Shown here: piece by piece, positions 15,151-24,787 of the stretch
Position numbering within the stretch: the first letter of the stretch is position 1
How the letters are laid out: each line of letters opens with the position of its first letter
From: Bacteroides luti
GTDB lineage: Bacteria; Bacteroidota; Bacteroidia; Bacteroidales; Bacteroidaceae
Direction of reading: 5' to 3'
Assembly (NCBI RefSeq): GCF_900128905.1
Contig: NZ_FQTV01000009.1
Location: 1-64,000 of the forward strand
DNA length: 64,000 nucleotides
Notes under the pieces: model-generated
The model's input: only the letters and a program-made list of their open reading frames with translations
The model's database searches: none
What the model was told of the DNA's origin: nothing
Translations under genes and position numbers: made by a program

Positions 15151-17669
15151 TCATTATTCCCCGAATTAAATAATACGAAAGCTGCCTGAAGTATTTTATT
15201 TTTCAGGAATAAGGGATAATCAGGATGATTAGTAAAGAATGCATTTACCTGATTACGTGCATCCCTGCTTCTATGACCGGATAACAAAGCTACAGCCCAG
15301 TTTTTAGGGAAGAAAATATCACCGGTCCGTTGAATTTCCTGAAGAACCTCTAGTCCCGGAGTTATATATGCGTTGGAGAAAGGTTCCCGCATGGGATGGT
15401 TCAGCAAAGCCAATAACTTGAGAGCCCATGGTTCAACTCTCCGGTTCTCTTTCTGAAGAAGTGACCGGAAAAGGTTTTCTTGCTCTTCTTTGTCGGGGAT
15501 GCAACCGCGACTTATATAGTCGAACTCACGCAGACGATCCGGATCGGTTATACGACTACGCTGCAAGGCAAGTATCTCTTTGTATTGCTGTGGCCTGTTA
15601 ATAGCCAGTTGATAAGCAAACGTCATATAATCGTTTTCATTGAGCAGTTTATTACTCTTCTCATTCCAAAGGTTGTAAAGAGCCTCAACTACTGTAGAAT
15701 CTGTTGCCAGATTAATAACTGAGCGGAGTAACTGTTGGCGACAAGAAGTTATTGCATGATTCTGTCCAATCTCCAGCATTTGTTTCTCTGCCAAAGAACG
15801 AGATTCACCTTTCATCTCCATACAAACAGAAGAAAGATAACCGCAAATGCTGGAAGCAATCAGGGCATTCTTTTCCTTTTTGAGTCCCTGCAACAATGAA
15901 GAACAGCAAGAATCTGCAGAAACACGGTGGCTAAGGAAATTCTCGTAGACATTCATTAAAACGGCTTGGCGGGTAACGTCATCTGTCATGTTCATCCAGT
16001 TTTGTAACTGATAAGATGTACTTGCAGAATCAACCACAAATTTACCATATCCCATGCCGTCATAATTTGGAATAATATAATCAGGAAGAGTCTTTAGCGG
16101 TATACTAACCGAATGGCTTTGCAAATTTACTTCAACTGTCTTTATAGAATTTCCATATACCAGTCCCATTGAAAACTGTTGTTTCCAATACAAATTTCTC
16201 TTAAACGGATCATACTGGGTGATGATTAATGTGTTGTTGCTGACTGTTGCCGAAATTTCAGGAAGCCCTTTCTGCTTAACCCACACTTCACTGAATTGTT
16301 TTAAGTTGGCTTGCGGACTTTCTCTATCAAGAATATCTATTAAGTCGTCCCAGGTAGGATTATCAAAAGCATACTTTTTAAGGTATTTCTGTATTCCTCT
16401 TTGGAAAGTTTCGGCTCCCATTTGTTGTTCCATTTTGCGCATCATTACCGGAGCCTTGTCGTAAATGATGTTGCCGTACATAAGACCCGCATTCTGAAGG
16501 TTATCCAATTGTTGCTGAATTGCATGAGTACCATCAGTGCGATCTTCGGCAAGCGCATAGATCTGGTACGATTTCAGGAAATTCAGTTTATGGTTAACGT
16601 CGGGGAATTGTTGCTCCACTATTTTTGCAGCCAGATAATTGGCAAATACCTCTTTTGTCCACACATCGTTGAACCATTTCATTGTAACCAGGTCACCAAA
16701 CCACATATGAGCAGTTTCGTGTGCAATAAGTTCCGTGCGGCCCAATTCCTCGTCGGGAGTAGGATGCTCACTTAAAAACATTCTTTTATCATTGTACAAA
16801 GTAGCCCCTGCGTGCTCCATTCCTCCATATTGGAATCCCGGCAAAATAATGATATCATATTTAGAGAAAGGGTAGGGTACTCCGGTATATTTTTCCATCC
16901 AGCGGATCGATGAAAAAACTTGGGATAGAATTGTATCCAGTTGTGCTATCTTTTTGGGATCAGTCTCTCTGTAAAAAGCATTAATACTACGTCCATCACG
17001 CGTGCAACTATGTTTCTTGAACTTGCCGGCAACGAATGAAAACAGATAGGTGGGAAGTAATTCTGTTTCATTATATAAAATAGTCTTTCGTTCCTTTATT
17101 GTTTTTTCATTAACAGCATAAGTATTGGAAACAGCACTCCACAAAGCCGGGACTTCTAGCTTTAACGTAAATCGGGCTTTTAAATCAGGTTGATCAAAAC
17201 AAGGAAAAGCTGTTCTAGCGCGTTCGGGAACCAGTAAGGTATATAAATAATCATCACTGCGATTTAGTGACTGATTGCCTGCTATGAATGAAATCTGAAT
17301 CTGATTCTTACCTTTTTTTAGATTGGAAGATAAGATAATAATATGCTCTTTCTCAAATTTGTAAGCTACCTTTTTACCATTTGCCAATACATTTTTTATT
17401 TGTGAAGATTCGGCTTTGAAATCAATCAATAAATCAGATATCCCCTGACGATTGAATGATATAACTTCTTTGCCGGTAACATTCTCTTTTTTATTTGAAG
17501 GTATATTGAATTCAAGCGAATAATGTATCTCCTTTAGTTCTGCTTTCCTCTGCAAGGCAAGCTCAACCGATATTCCGGTTTCTACTTTTACTGGTCGACT
17601 GCCAGCATAAAGAATCGAAGAACCGAAAGCTGAAAGAAGTAATGACAGATATAATTTGAAAGATGACAT
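15147..17669 (-). CDS. M1 family aminopeptidase
   Basis: Zinc aminopeptidase of 840 residues that removes N-terminal residues from peptides. The zinc site is HETAH (H317, E318, H321) with the distal ligand E340 in WTKEVFANYLA, exactly the M1 spacing. The substrate-amine motif appears as GGMEHAG just upstream in place of the usual GAMEN. A signal peptide (SSFKLYLSLLLSAFGSSILYAG) directs it to the periplasm. The C-terminal half is the helical ERAP1-like domain. It is monocistronic and overlaps the M23 gene by 4 bp tail to tail. Confidence 0.95.
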   Translation of the reverse strand: MSSFKLYLSLLLSAFGSSILYAGSRPVKVETGISVELALQRKAELKEIHYSLEFNIPSNKKENVTGKEVISFNRQGISDLLIDFKAESSQIKNVLANGKKVAYKFEKEHIIILSSNLKKGKNQIQISFIAGNQSLNRSDDYLYTLLVPERARTAFPCFDQPDLKARFTLKLEVPALWSAVSNTYAVNEKTIKERKTILYNETELLPTYLFSFVAGKFKKHSCTRDGRSINAFYRETDPKKIAQLDTILSQVFSSIRWMEKYTGVPYPFSKYDIIILPGFQYGGMEHAGATLYNDKRMFLSEHPTPDEELGRTELIAHETAHMWFGDLVTMKWFNDVWTKEVFANYLAAKIVEQQFPDVNHKLNFLKSYQIYALAEDRTDGTHAIQQQLDNLQNAGLMYGNIIYDKAPVMMRKMEQQMGAETFQRGIQKYLKKYAFDNPTWDDLIDILDRESPQANLKQFSEVWVKQKGLPEISATVSNNTLIITQYDPFKRNLYWKQQFSMGLVYGNSIKTVEVNLQSHSVSIPLKTLPDYIIPNYDGMGYGKFVVDSASTSYQLQNWMNMTDDVTRQAVLMNVYENFLSHRVSADSCCSSLLQGLKKEKNALIASSICGYLSSVCMEMKGESRSLAEKQMLEIGQNHAITSCRQQLLRSVINLATDSTVVEALYNLWNEKSNKLLNENDYMTFAYQLAINRPQQYKEILALQRSRITDPDRLREFDYISRGCIPDKEEQENLFRSLLQKENRRVEPWALKLLALLNHPMREPFSNAYITPGLEVLQEIQRTGDIFFPKNWAVALLSGHRSRDARNQVNAFFTNHPDYPLFLKNKILQAAFVLFNSGNND

Positions 17670-17781
17670 GGTTGTAATGATTTAGAGTGTAAAGTTAGAT
17701 AATAAAAATGAAACCAATATATCCTTTTTTTCATATATTTGCCTCTCATTTGTTAGCAGCTATAGAAAAACAGAATTGATA

Positions 17782-19407
17782 ATGTTGAAATGTAAATTAG
17801 GAAAGGCTATTACTTGGCTTTTAGGTTTGTTGGTATTGCTTGGGAGTTTTGTTTTCTTCCAGTGTTTCTATCCTTATCATTTATATTATCGGGAACAGAC
17901 GCAATTATTTCTTTATACTTCGGAATATCTTTCTACTTATTTTCAGCATCCGGCCTGGCTTGCTTGTATAACAGGTGATTTTCTTACTCAGTTTTTCTAT
18001 TATATTGGTGGTGGTGTAGCTATTCTTTCCCTCTTACTGACTCTTGTTTACTTGTTATCCTGGAAAGCTTTACGAATTTATTTACCTAATTGGTTATCTC
18101 TTATACTGGGAATTGGAGTTGCATTTTGGGAATTGCTACGAAACTGTGAACAAAACTATCTTACCTCTTCAACGGTAGCACTGATAGGTGGAATAGGAAT
18201 GTTTTTATTATATGCATTGGCTGCCAAAAGCATTTTAAAGAACCGCTGGCTGAACTTGCTGATTGTTATTGTTTGGCTGTTTGTCGGCTATTGGCTGTTT
18301 GGTTATGGTGCATGGATTGAAGGGTTGTTGATGTTGATTTGGGCTTTGAAACAGAAAAACTGGGTGCCCGCTGTTGTTATACTTGTTGAGGTTGCTGTTA
18401 TTCCTCTTATATTACGCCCCGCTTATTTGTTAACCAAAGAACAGGCATATACTTATCCTTCAAGAAGTATGCTGGCTTATCCTCGAATGGATATAGAAAA
18501 ACTGCTGGCATTGGATTGTGAGTTTTACTTCGGGCATTATGATAAGGTTGTACAAATGGCACAGAAAAGTGGAATGAAGAACGAAGCTGTTTCTTATTTT
18601 TACAATATGGCAAACTGTATGCTGGGACAAATGCCCGATAAACTAATGAGTTTCTACCAGCCGGTTAGTCATGGTTTGATTTTTAATTTAGGTCCGGATA
18701 CGCCTTTTCTCTATATATTCTTCAGTAACGAGGTGTGGTATCAGGTGGGCGAAATGACTATGGCAGAACACTCTGCAATATTAGGAGAAATATTCTCTCC
18801 CAATCATCGTAGCTCCCGGATGTTGCGCCGGTTGGCTGAAATAAATTTGATAACAGGTGATAGTGAAGCTGCCAAGAAATACTTACGTATATTGAGTAAA
18901 ACTCAATGCTATAGTAAATGGGCGGCAGATCGTTGGCCGGATAATCAATCAAAAGAAGTAGCTGCGGTGTATGATTACAAAAAGAAATATGCTATAACAG
19001 CCGATTCTTTGCATGGCAGTGAGAATGCACGAACAGCTTTGCGCAGTTTACTTGTTTCCCATCCGGATAATACAAAGGCACAAGATTATCTTTTCTGCTT
19101 TGATTTATTACAGAAAGATGTAAAGGGGTTTATGGAGGATTATACAGCGTTTAAATTACCTACTATGTCTGGAGCTGAGATCCCAAATTCTTTATATCAG
19201 CAGGCGTTACTTGTCTATCTGGCTAATAGCAAACAAACGGATGCCGAAACGTTGAAACATTATCGAATCTCCCCTAAAATATGGGATGATTTTATTGATT
19301 ATACAAAGAAATACGAACAGGGACAGGGCGATGGCACATTGCTGCAAAGTTCTTATGGGCAATCGTACTGGTTTTATTATCATTTCGCTGAACTTGTGAG
19401 AAAATGA
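17782..19407 (+). CDS. DUF6057-like polytopic membrane protein
   Basis: A 541-residue protein started at the ATG at 17782; the TTG six bases upstream is less likely. The N-terminal 220 residues contain about seven hydrophobic spans; the C-terminal 300 residues are soluble and helical with TPR-like character (MLRRLAEINLITGDSEAAKKY). The layout resembles family DUF6057 of Bacteroidales, which has no known function. A polytopic membrane part joined to a repeat domain recalls polysaccharide ligases or protein-O-mannosyl-type enzymes, but I see no catalytic motif. It overlaps the next gene by 4 bp (ATGA), so translation of the two is coupled. TATATTTG at 17734-17741 is a possible -7 element. Confidence 0.85.
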   Translation: MLKCKLGKAITWLLGLLVLLGSFVFFQCFYPYHLYYREQTQLFLYTSEYLSTYFQHPAWLACITGDFLTQFFYYIGGGVAILSLLLTLVYLLSWKALRIYLPNWLSLILGIGVAFWELLRNCEQNYLTSSTVALIGGIGMFLLYALAAKSILKNRWLNLLIVIVWLFVGYWLFGYGAWIEGLLMLIWALKQKNWVPAVVILVEVAVIPLILRPAYLLTKEQAYTYPSRSMLAYPRMDIEKLLALDCEFYFGHYDKVVQMAQKSGMKNEAVSYFYNMANCMLGQMPDKLMSFYQPVSHGLIFNLGPDTPFLYIFFSNEVWYQVGEMTMAEHSAILGEIFSPNHRSSRMLRRLAEINLITGDSEAAKKYLRILSKTQCYSKWAADRWPDNQSKEVAAVYDYKKKYAITADSLHGSENARTALRSLLVSHPDNTKAQDYLFCFDLLQKDVKGFMEDYTAFKLPTMSGAEIPNSLYQQALLVYLANSKQTDAETLKHYRISPKIWDDFIDYTKKYEQGQGDGTLLQSSYGQSYWFYYHFAELVRK

Positions 19408-20855
19408 AAAATATATTCTATATCATAATCTTTTGTTGTAGTCTGCTGACTGCATGCTCACCGAAGCCAAGTAATGTAAGGAGTGTTGCACATGCAGCAC
19501 CGATATATCCTGATTATGCGGATGTGGCAATTCCATACAATATTGCCCCTCTTAACTTTTTGCTAAGAGATGGAGCAGAGGCTGTAGAAGTTAAAATTAC
19601 CGGAAAGAAACAGACTCTTACTGTGTATGGAGATTACAAAGTTAGCTTTTCGATGGATGATTGGAAAGAACTTCTGGATGCAGAAAAAGGAAACACATTG
19701 ACTGTGCAGGTAACCTCTCGTGTAAATGGAGAGTGGTTGGCTTACAAACCATTTACTTGGTATGTGGCTCCCGATCCTGTAGATGGATATCTGACTTATC
19801 GGTTGATAGAACCTGGTTATGAAGTATGGAATTCTATTCAGTTATGTGAACGTAATGTGCAGACATTTGATGAAAGAGTACTTATTGATAATAACACAGT
19901 GGATAAATCGTGTATGAATTGCCATACGCATAGTAGCCAGAGAGGAGATCTCTCGTTTTTCCATTTACGTGGCAAAAAGGGTGGTACTATTCTTAATCGC
20001 GATGGAAAGTTGCGCAAATTATCTCTAAAGGTGGATGGAATGATATCCGGATGCGTTTATGGTGAAATTCATCCCGGCGGACGTTATGGAGTATTCTCTA
20101 CCAATATTATAATTCCATCATTTCATACGCAAGAAAGCAAACGTCTTGAAGTGTATGATACAGCTTCGGATGTAGTACTGGCTGATTTTGATCAGGACCG
20201 TATGATTGTTTCGCCTCTCTTGAATGATTCAACAGTCTTTGAGACTTTTCCGGTTTTTAGTGCTGATGGTAAATACATTTATTATTGCTCGGCTCCACGT
20301 GTTAAGTTGCCGAATGATATTAAAAATATGAAGTATAGCATCTGCAGAATTCCTTTTGATGCGAAGAAAGGAGAGTTGGGTAATAGTGTAGATACGTTGT
20401 GGAATGCTCGTTTAACAGGCAAATCTGCCTGTCACCTTAAAGCCTCACCCGACGGAAAATATCTTCTTTATACAGTTGCTGATTATGGTACTTTCCCTAT
20501 CTGGCATCGTGAGGCGGATTTGCAGTTAATGGATTTACGAACAGGAAAAGTTGATAACCTGAAAATAGTAAATTCCAATCGCTCGGATACATACCATTCA
20601 TGGTCATCCAATAGTCGCTGGTTTGTTTTTGCCAGTAAGCGTGGCGATGGTCAGTATGGCAAACCTTATTTCTGCTACATAGATAGAACGGGGAAGACAT
20701 ACAAACCTTTCGTGTTACCTCAGAAAGATCCTGCTCATTACGATTTAACGTTGAAATCTTATAATATACCGGATTTATCTAAGAGTCCGGTGTCATTCGG
20801 ACCGAAGGATATAGAAAATGTCTATGAAAATCAGAATGCTGAAAAGTTTCATTAG
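19404..20855 (+). CDS. Lipoprotein with one CxxCH heme motif and a WD40-like (PD40) region
   Basis: A 483-residue lipoprotein: lipobox LLTAC with the acylated cysteine at C18. A single c-type heme-binding motif CMNCH is at residues 170-174, and the C-terminal half has TolB-like PD40 blades (FSADGKYIYYCS, ASPDGKYLLYTV, SSNSRWFVFASKR). Proteins of this type in Bacteroides have been labelled TolB-like or cytochrome-biosynthesis-related without proof. If the heme site is used, heme attachment would occur in the periplasm. Its start overlaps the end of the DUF6057 gene, and a GH97 gene follows 33 bp later. Partner or substrate unknown. Confidence 0.87.
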   Translation: MKNIFYIIIFCCSLLTACSPKPSNVRSVAHAAPIYPDYADVAIPYNIAPLNFLLRDGAEAVEVKITGKKQTLTVYGDYKVSFSMDDWKELLDAEKGNTLTVQVTSRVNGEWLAYKPFTWYVAPDPVDGYLTYRLIEPGYEVWNSIQLCERNVQTFDERVLIDNNTVDKSCMNCHTHSSQRGDLSFFHLRGKKGGTILNRDGKLRKLSLKVDGMISGCVYGEIHPGGRYGVFSTNIIIPSFHTQESKRLEVYDTASDVVLADFDQDRMIVSPLLNDSTVFETFPVFSADGKYIYYCSAPRVKLPNDIKNMKYSICRIPFDAKKGELGNSVDTLWNARLTGKSACHLKASPDGKYLLYTVADYGTFPIWHREADLQLMDLRTGKVDNLKIVNSNRSDTYHSWSSNSRWFVFASKRGDGQYGKPYFCYIDRTGKTYKPFVLPQKDPAHYDLTLKSYNIPDLSKSPVSFGPKDIENVYENQNAEKFH

Positions 20856-20888
20856 ACGAAGCTGATAATATGTGTAAATAGTCTTTTT

Positions 20889-22856
20889 ATGAGAAAAAAA
20901 TTATTGATTTTGTCTTTGCTGGCAATTGGGATATTAAATGTTCAGGCAAAGGATGTGAAAGTTAGTGGACCTGATGGAAAGCTTCAGGTTACAATTTCCG
21001 ATCAGGATGGTAAACCAGCCTATTCGGTTAGTTATAATCAGAAAAAGTTCATTGAATTATCACCTCTTGGCATGAAAACCAATGTGGGCGACTTTAGTCA
21101 GGAAATGGTAATGAAGGAGAATACCACCTCTTCTATTGATGAAAATTATGAATTGAAGACCACTAAAAAGAGTAAGATTCACTATGTGGCTAATGAATTA
21201 ACTTGTTCATTTGTTAATAAAGATAAGCATAAGATAGATGTAATCTTTCGTGTTAGCAATAATGATGTGGCTTTTAAATATAAACTTTATCCTTGTGGGG
21301 AGAATTTATGCTGTGTTATTAATGAGGAAGCTACTGGTTTTAATATTCCGGAGAAGGCAACAAGCTTTCTTTGTCCGCAGGTTCTGCCGATGGGTGGTTT
21401 TGCACGAACATATCCTAGTTATGAAACCGATTACGAAGCAGATGCATCTTTGTCAAGCAAGAGTAAAAACGGTCAGGGGTATACCTTCCCTTGTCTTTTC
21501 CGTATAGGTGAAGATGGTTGGGCTTTACTTTCAGAAACAGGTGTTACCAGTGCTTATTGCGGAAGCCATTTGAAAGATCATAAAGATGGATCTACGACTT
21601 ATACTATTGCTTTCCCTCATGCAGGAGAATGTAATGGAAACGGCACTTCGGCTCCGGCTATTTCTATGCCTGGAGAAACTCCCTGGAGAACTATCACTGT
21701 AGGTGAAACTCTGGCTCCGATTGCGGAAACAACTGTTTCTTTAGATGTAGTGAAGCCACTTTATGAAGCGACTAAAAAATATGAATATGGTCGCGGCACC
21801 TGGAGTTGGATTATGTGGATGGATAGAAGTATGAATTATGACGACCAGAAACAGTATATTGATTTTGCTTCTACCTTGGGATATGAGTTTATTCTGATAG
21901 ATGCATTGTGGGACAAGAATATTGGTTATGAAAAGATGGAAGAACTTGTGAAATATGCTGCTTCCAAGGGGGTAGGAGTCTTTCTTTGGTACAACTCTAA
22001 TGGATATTGGAATGATGCTCCACAAGGACCTCGTGGAATTATGGGCAATACCATTGCCCGCAAGAAAGAAATGAAATGGTTGCAGAAAATAGGTATCAAG
22101 GGACTAAAGATTGATTTCTTTGGAGGTGATAAACAAATGATGATGCAACTTTATGAAGATATCCTGTCAGACGCTAATGACTATGGACTGGGTATTGTTT
22201 TTCATGGTTGTACCTTGCCTAGAGGATGGGAACGCATGTATCCGAACTTTATATCCAGCGAAGCTGTGTTAGCTAGTGAGAATCTTAACTTTTCTCAGGA
22301 ACGTAATGATAAAGAGGCATTCAGCGCATGCCTTCATCCTTTTATCCGAAATGCCGTGGCATCAATGGAATTTGGTGGATCTACGCTGAACCGCTACTAT
22401 AATAGAGAGAATAGCAAGGATAAGCGAGGTAATACCAGACGTACTTCTGATGTTTTTGAATTGGCAACAGCTGTACTTTTCCAAAGTTCAGTGCAGAACT
22501 TTGCTTTGGCTCCTAATAATCTGATTGATGCACCAGCCTGGGCGATCGAGTTCATGAAAAAAGTTCCTACTACATGGGATGAAACAAAGTTTATTGATGG
22601 TTATCCCGGAAAATATGTTGTATTGGCTCGTCGTCATGCTAATAAATGGTACGTTGCTGCAATTAATGCTGAAAAGAAAACTAAGGTTGTTAATATCAGC
22701 TTAGCAGGACTAAATGTTGGCACTAAAGCCATATTGTATAATGATAATGCCAAGTTAGAAGGTAATTGCAGTGAACTTAATATTGATCCGAAGAAACCTT
22801 TGAAGCTCACTATTCCAACAAATGGAGGAGCATTGATTGAATTAGATTCACTTTAA
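20889..22856 (+). CDS. Glycoside hydrolase family 97, probably retaining alpha-galactosidase
   Basis: A 655-residue exported enzyme with signal peptide (MRKKLLILSLLAIGILNVQA) and the GH97 layout: N-terminal beta domain, (beta/alpha)8 barrel (from about residue 290) and C-terminal beta domain. In the barrel, KIDFFGGD carries D409 and the segment ASENLNF carries E464. As I recall, the retaining alpha-galactosidase BT1871 uses D415 and E470, which have the same 55-residue spacing; the inverting SusB type uses glutamates instead. This supports a retaining enzyme acting on alpha-galactosides in the periplasm. It lies 33 bp behind the heme-motif lipoprotein and is followed by a terminator at 22965-23011. 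Confidence 0.9.
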   Translation: MRKKLLILSLLAIGILNVQAKDVKVSGPDGKLQVTISDQDGKPAYSVSYNQKKFIELSPLGMKTNVGDFSQEMVMKENTTSSIDENYELKTTKKSKIHYVANELTCSFVNKDKHKIDVIFRVSNNDVAFKYKLYPCGENLCCVINEEATGFNIPEKATSFLCPQVLPMGGFARTYPSYETDYEADASLSSKSKNGQGYTFPCLFRIGEDGWALLSETGVTSAYCGSHLKDHKDGSTTYTIAFPHAGECNGNGTSAPAISMPGETPWRTITVGETLAPIAETTVSLDVVKPLYEATKKYEYGRGTWSWIMWMDRSMNYDDQKQYIDFASTLGYEFILIDALWDKNIGYEKMEELVKYAASKGVGVFLWYNSNGYWNDAPQGPRGIMGNTIARKKEMKWLQKIGIKGLKIDFFGGDKQMMMQLYEDILSDANDYGLGIVFHGCTLPRGWERMYPNFISSEAVLASENLNFSQERNDKEAFSACLHPFIRNAVASMEFGGSTLNRYYNRENSKDKRGNTRRTSDVFELATAVLFQSSVQNFALAPNNLIDAPAWAIEFMKKVPTTWDETKFIDGYPGKYVVLARRHANKWYVAAINAEKKTKVVNISLAGLNVGTKAILYNDNAKLEGNCSELNIDPKKPLKLTIPTNGGALIELDSL

Positions 22857-22964
22857 AGTACATTCCTTGGATCATCATTACGCCCTGTTAGGTGTCTTGA
22901 TTGAACTGGGTTCTATTTAATGAATTTAGTAAGGTGAATTCGTTAATACTTATAGGATATAAAT

Positions 22965-23011
22965 AACCGTAGCTCTGCAATTTTCTACCTGAATATTGTA
23001 GAGCTACGGTT
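22965..23011 (+). terminator. GH97 terminator
   Basis: The 16-base arms at 22965-22980 and 22996-23011 pair with one mismatch around a 15-base loop and are followed by TTTG. The hairpin lies 109 bp past the stop codon. Confidence 0.75.
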
Positions 23012-23048
23012 TTGCTTATGAAATAATACTATATTGATTTCTGTATTA

Positions 23049-23081
23049 TTGTACAAAAGAAGTTTTTGTTTTGTATAAGAA
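23049..23081. repeat. Two 22-bp-spaced TTGTACA palindromes
   Basis: TTGTACAAAAGAA at 23049-23061 and TTGTATAAGAA at 23071-23081 start exactly 22 bp apart. They match the unit of the array at 51421-51497, with one base changed in the second core. Confidence 0.6.
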
Positions 23082-23191
23082 TACGGAATGCTATTACTGA
23101 TAAATGGAAAATGAATCTTAGTGTAAATAAGATCATTATCATATCTCTGTCTCGTCTTGATTATTATCTTTAAAGCACTATTAACAAAGTC

Positions 23192-24493
23192 TTATTCATT
23201 ATAAACCTTGAGACATTTATTTAAAGCATCAATAATCAACGCTGCAGATTTTTCCGGACCAAAAATAGAACTATCAATCGTTAAGTTGTAATTGCTTGCC
23301 ATTCCCCAGATTCGGTGGGTGTAGTGTTTGCAGTAGTTCGTTCTGTCCCGGTCTTTTCTTTCCAGTTCTTTTTCTGCCATATCGGCAGCAATACCGTATT
23401 CTTTGATGATGCGCTCAATTCTGAATTTCTTATCAGCGTGAATAAAGATATTGAAGCAGTTTGGATTATTCTTTAAAACGTAATCGGCACAACGACCAAC
23501 AATAACACACGATTCTTTTTCGCAGATATCTCTGATAACTTTGCTCTGAACCATAAATAGGGTATCGAGTGGCGGCATCTCTTCATTTACGTATGCGTAG
23601 TTCTGTTCATAAAGATCGAATAATAAATTGTTGGCTAACTTCTGTTCGTGCTCTTTTACATACTCTGGCGTTAACCCGCTTTCTGCCGCAGACAAATCAA
23701 TTAGTTTTGTATCGTAGAAAGAGATGCCCAACTCTTTAGCAATGATCTCTCCAATTTCATGACCGCCACTACCAAACTCACGGGCAATGGTAATAACAAT
23801 CTTCTTTTCCTGGCTAACCGTGCTGACTTGTTCGCTGACTTCTTTTTTATCAATACAAACTAGCGAATCAATAAATTTAAAATTCTTATTATAGAATCGT
23901 GCAATGGTACCTACCAGTAGAGCTGCAGCGATGGTTCCTTCGCGTATACCTTCCAATCTGTGAAGCAGAATAAAAGAACTAGCTACCCCGATGATAACTA
24001 ACGAAGCATCAACACCTACCTTAGCTTTACCAAATTCTTTGTTGAAAGCTTTGGATATAGCAATTGATAATCCTTCTCCGGCAAGATATGTAACGTTGGC
24101 TTTTACTTCAAGAAATACACCAAATGCAATGATTACACAACTTAAAAGGCAAAGTGTCCATTGGTAGATATAATTTGATGTTTGAAGACCTGATAACAGG
24201 AACATGGCGAAGTCGATAAAGAACCCGAAGATCAGAGCTACCGGTAGTTGGACAAGTTGTATGAGTTGATACTCTTTTCTTAGTAATACAATTTGCAGAA
24301 GGATCATTAATACATTGACTATGATTGATAATAGTCCTACTGTCATTGGAAAAGCTAAACTATAAACGTACGGTACGCAAGATACCGGCGATGTTCCCAG
24401 ATTGGCTTTTATGGATAAAGCTACCCCGATAGCCATAATAAATAACCCTATTACTAAAACGATACACCTTTTCAGTAGTTTGTCTTTTTTCAT
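23192..24493 (-). CDS. Fusion of a YczE/YitT-type membrane domain and a cytidylate-kinase-like domain
   Basis: A 433-residue two-part protein. Residues 1-205 form about five or six membrane spans of the YczE/YitT/DUF6198 type (GLFIMAIGVALSIKANLG, and VKANVTYLAGEGLSIAI, which repeats the same theme). From about residue 230 it is a cytidylate-kinase-like P-loop domain (IVITIAREFGSGGHEIGEII, then CVIVGRCADYVL and RKDRDRTNYCKHYT). The soluble domain should face the cytoplasm. The kinase substrate is unknown; the family differs from Cmk in the lid region. I recall the same fusion in other Bacteroidales, so it is unlikely to be an artefact. It stands alone, downstream of tRNA-Pro. Confidence 0.88.
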   Translation of the reverse strand: MKKDKLLKRCIVLVIGLFIMAIGVALSIKANLGTSPVSCVPYVYSLAFPMTVGLLSIIVNVLMILLQIVLLRKEYQLIQLVQLPVALIFGFFIDFAMFLLSGLQTSNYIYQWTLCLLSCVIIAFGVFLEVKANVTYLAGEGLSIAISKAFNKEFGKAKVGVDASLVIIGVASSFILLHRLEGIREGTIAAALLVGTIARFYNKNFKFIDSLVCIDKKEVSEQVSTVSQEKKIVITIAREFGSGGHEIGEIIAKELGISFYDTKLIDLSAAESGLTPEYVKEHEQKLANNLLFDLYEQNYAYVNEEMPPLDTLFMVQSKVIRDICEKESCVIVGRCADYVLKNNPNCFNIFIHADKKFRIERIIKEYGIAADMAEKELERKDRDRTNYCKHYTHRIWGMASNYNLTIDSSIFGPEKSAALIIDALNKCLKVYNE

Positions 24494-24583
24494 TCAAATT
24501 CCTCCTAATTTACAGAATTTTTCAGGTTTAAATTAACGATGTTAATCAGGGCATAATAAGGTTACTCAGGAATTGCTCAAATA

Positions 24584-24620
24584 AAAAAGGCTTATAATCG
24601 TTAAGATTATTAGCCTTTTT
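24584..24620 (-). terminator. tRNA-Pro terminator
   Basis: The 16-base arms at 24584-24599 and 24605-24620 pair with one mismatch around a 5-base loop, with T runs at either end. The hairpin lies 6 bp past the tRNA 3' end on the minus strand. Confidence 0.8.
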
Positions 24621-24625
24621 ATCAG

Positions 24626-24701
24626 TCGGGGTGAGAAGATTCGAACTTCCGACCACACGCCCCCCAGACGCGTACTCTAAACCGGGCTGAGCTACACCCC
24701 G
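24626..24701 (-). tRNA. tRNA-Pro (anticodon GGG)
   Basis: The minus strand folds into a cloverleaf: acceptor arms CGGGGTG and CACCCCG, D arm GCTC/GAGT, anticodon stem CGCGT/GCGTG with loop CTGGGGG (T33, anticodon GGG, G37 as usual for proline tRNA), T arm GGAAG-TTCGAAT-CTTCT, discriminator A. The CCA end is not encoded. It is followed at once by a terminator. Confidence 0.93.
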
Positions 24702-24787
24702 AAATCGGCTGCGAATTTACAAATACTTTTAAATCTCCCCAAATAATTAAAGGTTTTTTTATCAAAGAACCTCTTCTTATCTTAATT

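Larger units (their letters stand above)
22857..23191. other. Noncoding region after the GH97 gene
   Basis: No gene is visible. It contains the GH97 terminator (22965-23011) and two copies of the TTGTACA-type palindrome 22 bp apart at 23049-23081. The rest is AT-rich sequence before the stop codon of the leftward fusion gene. Confidence 0.55.
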
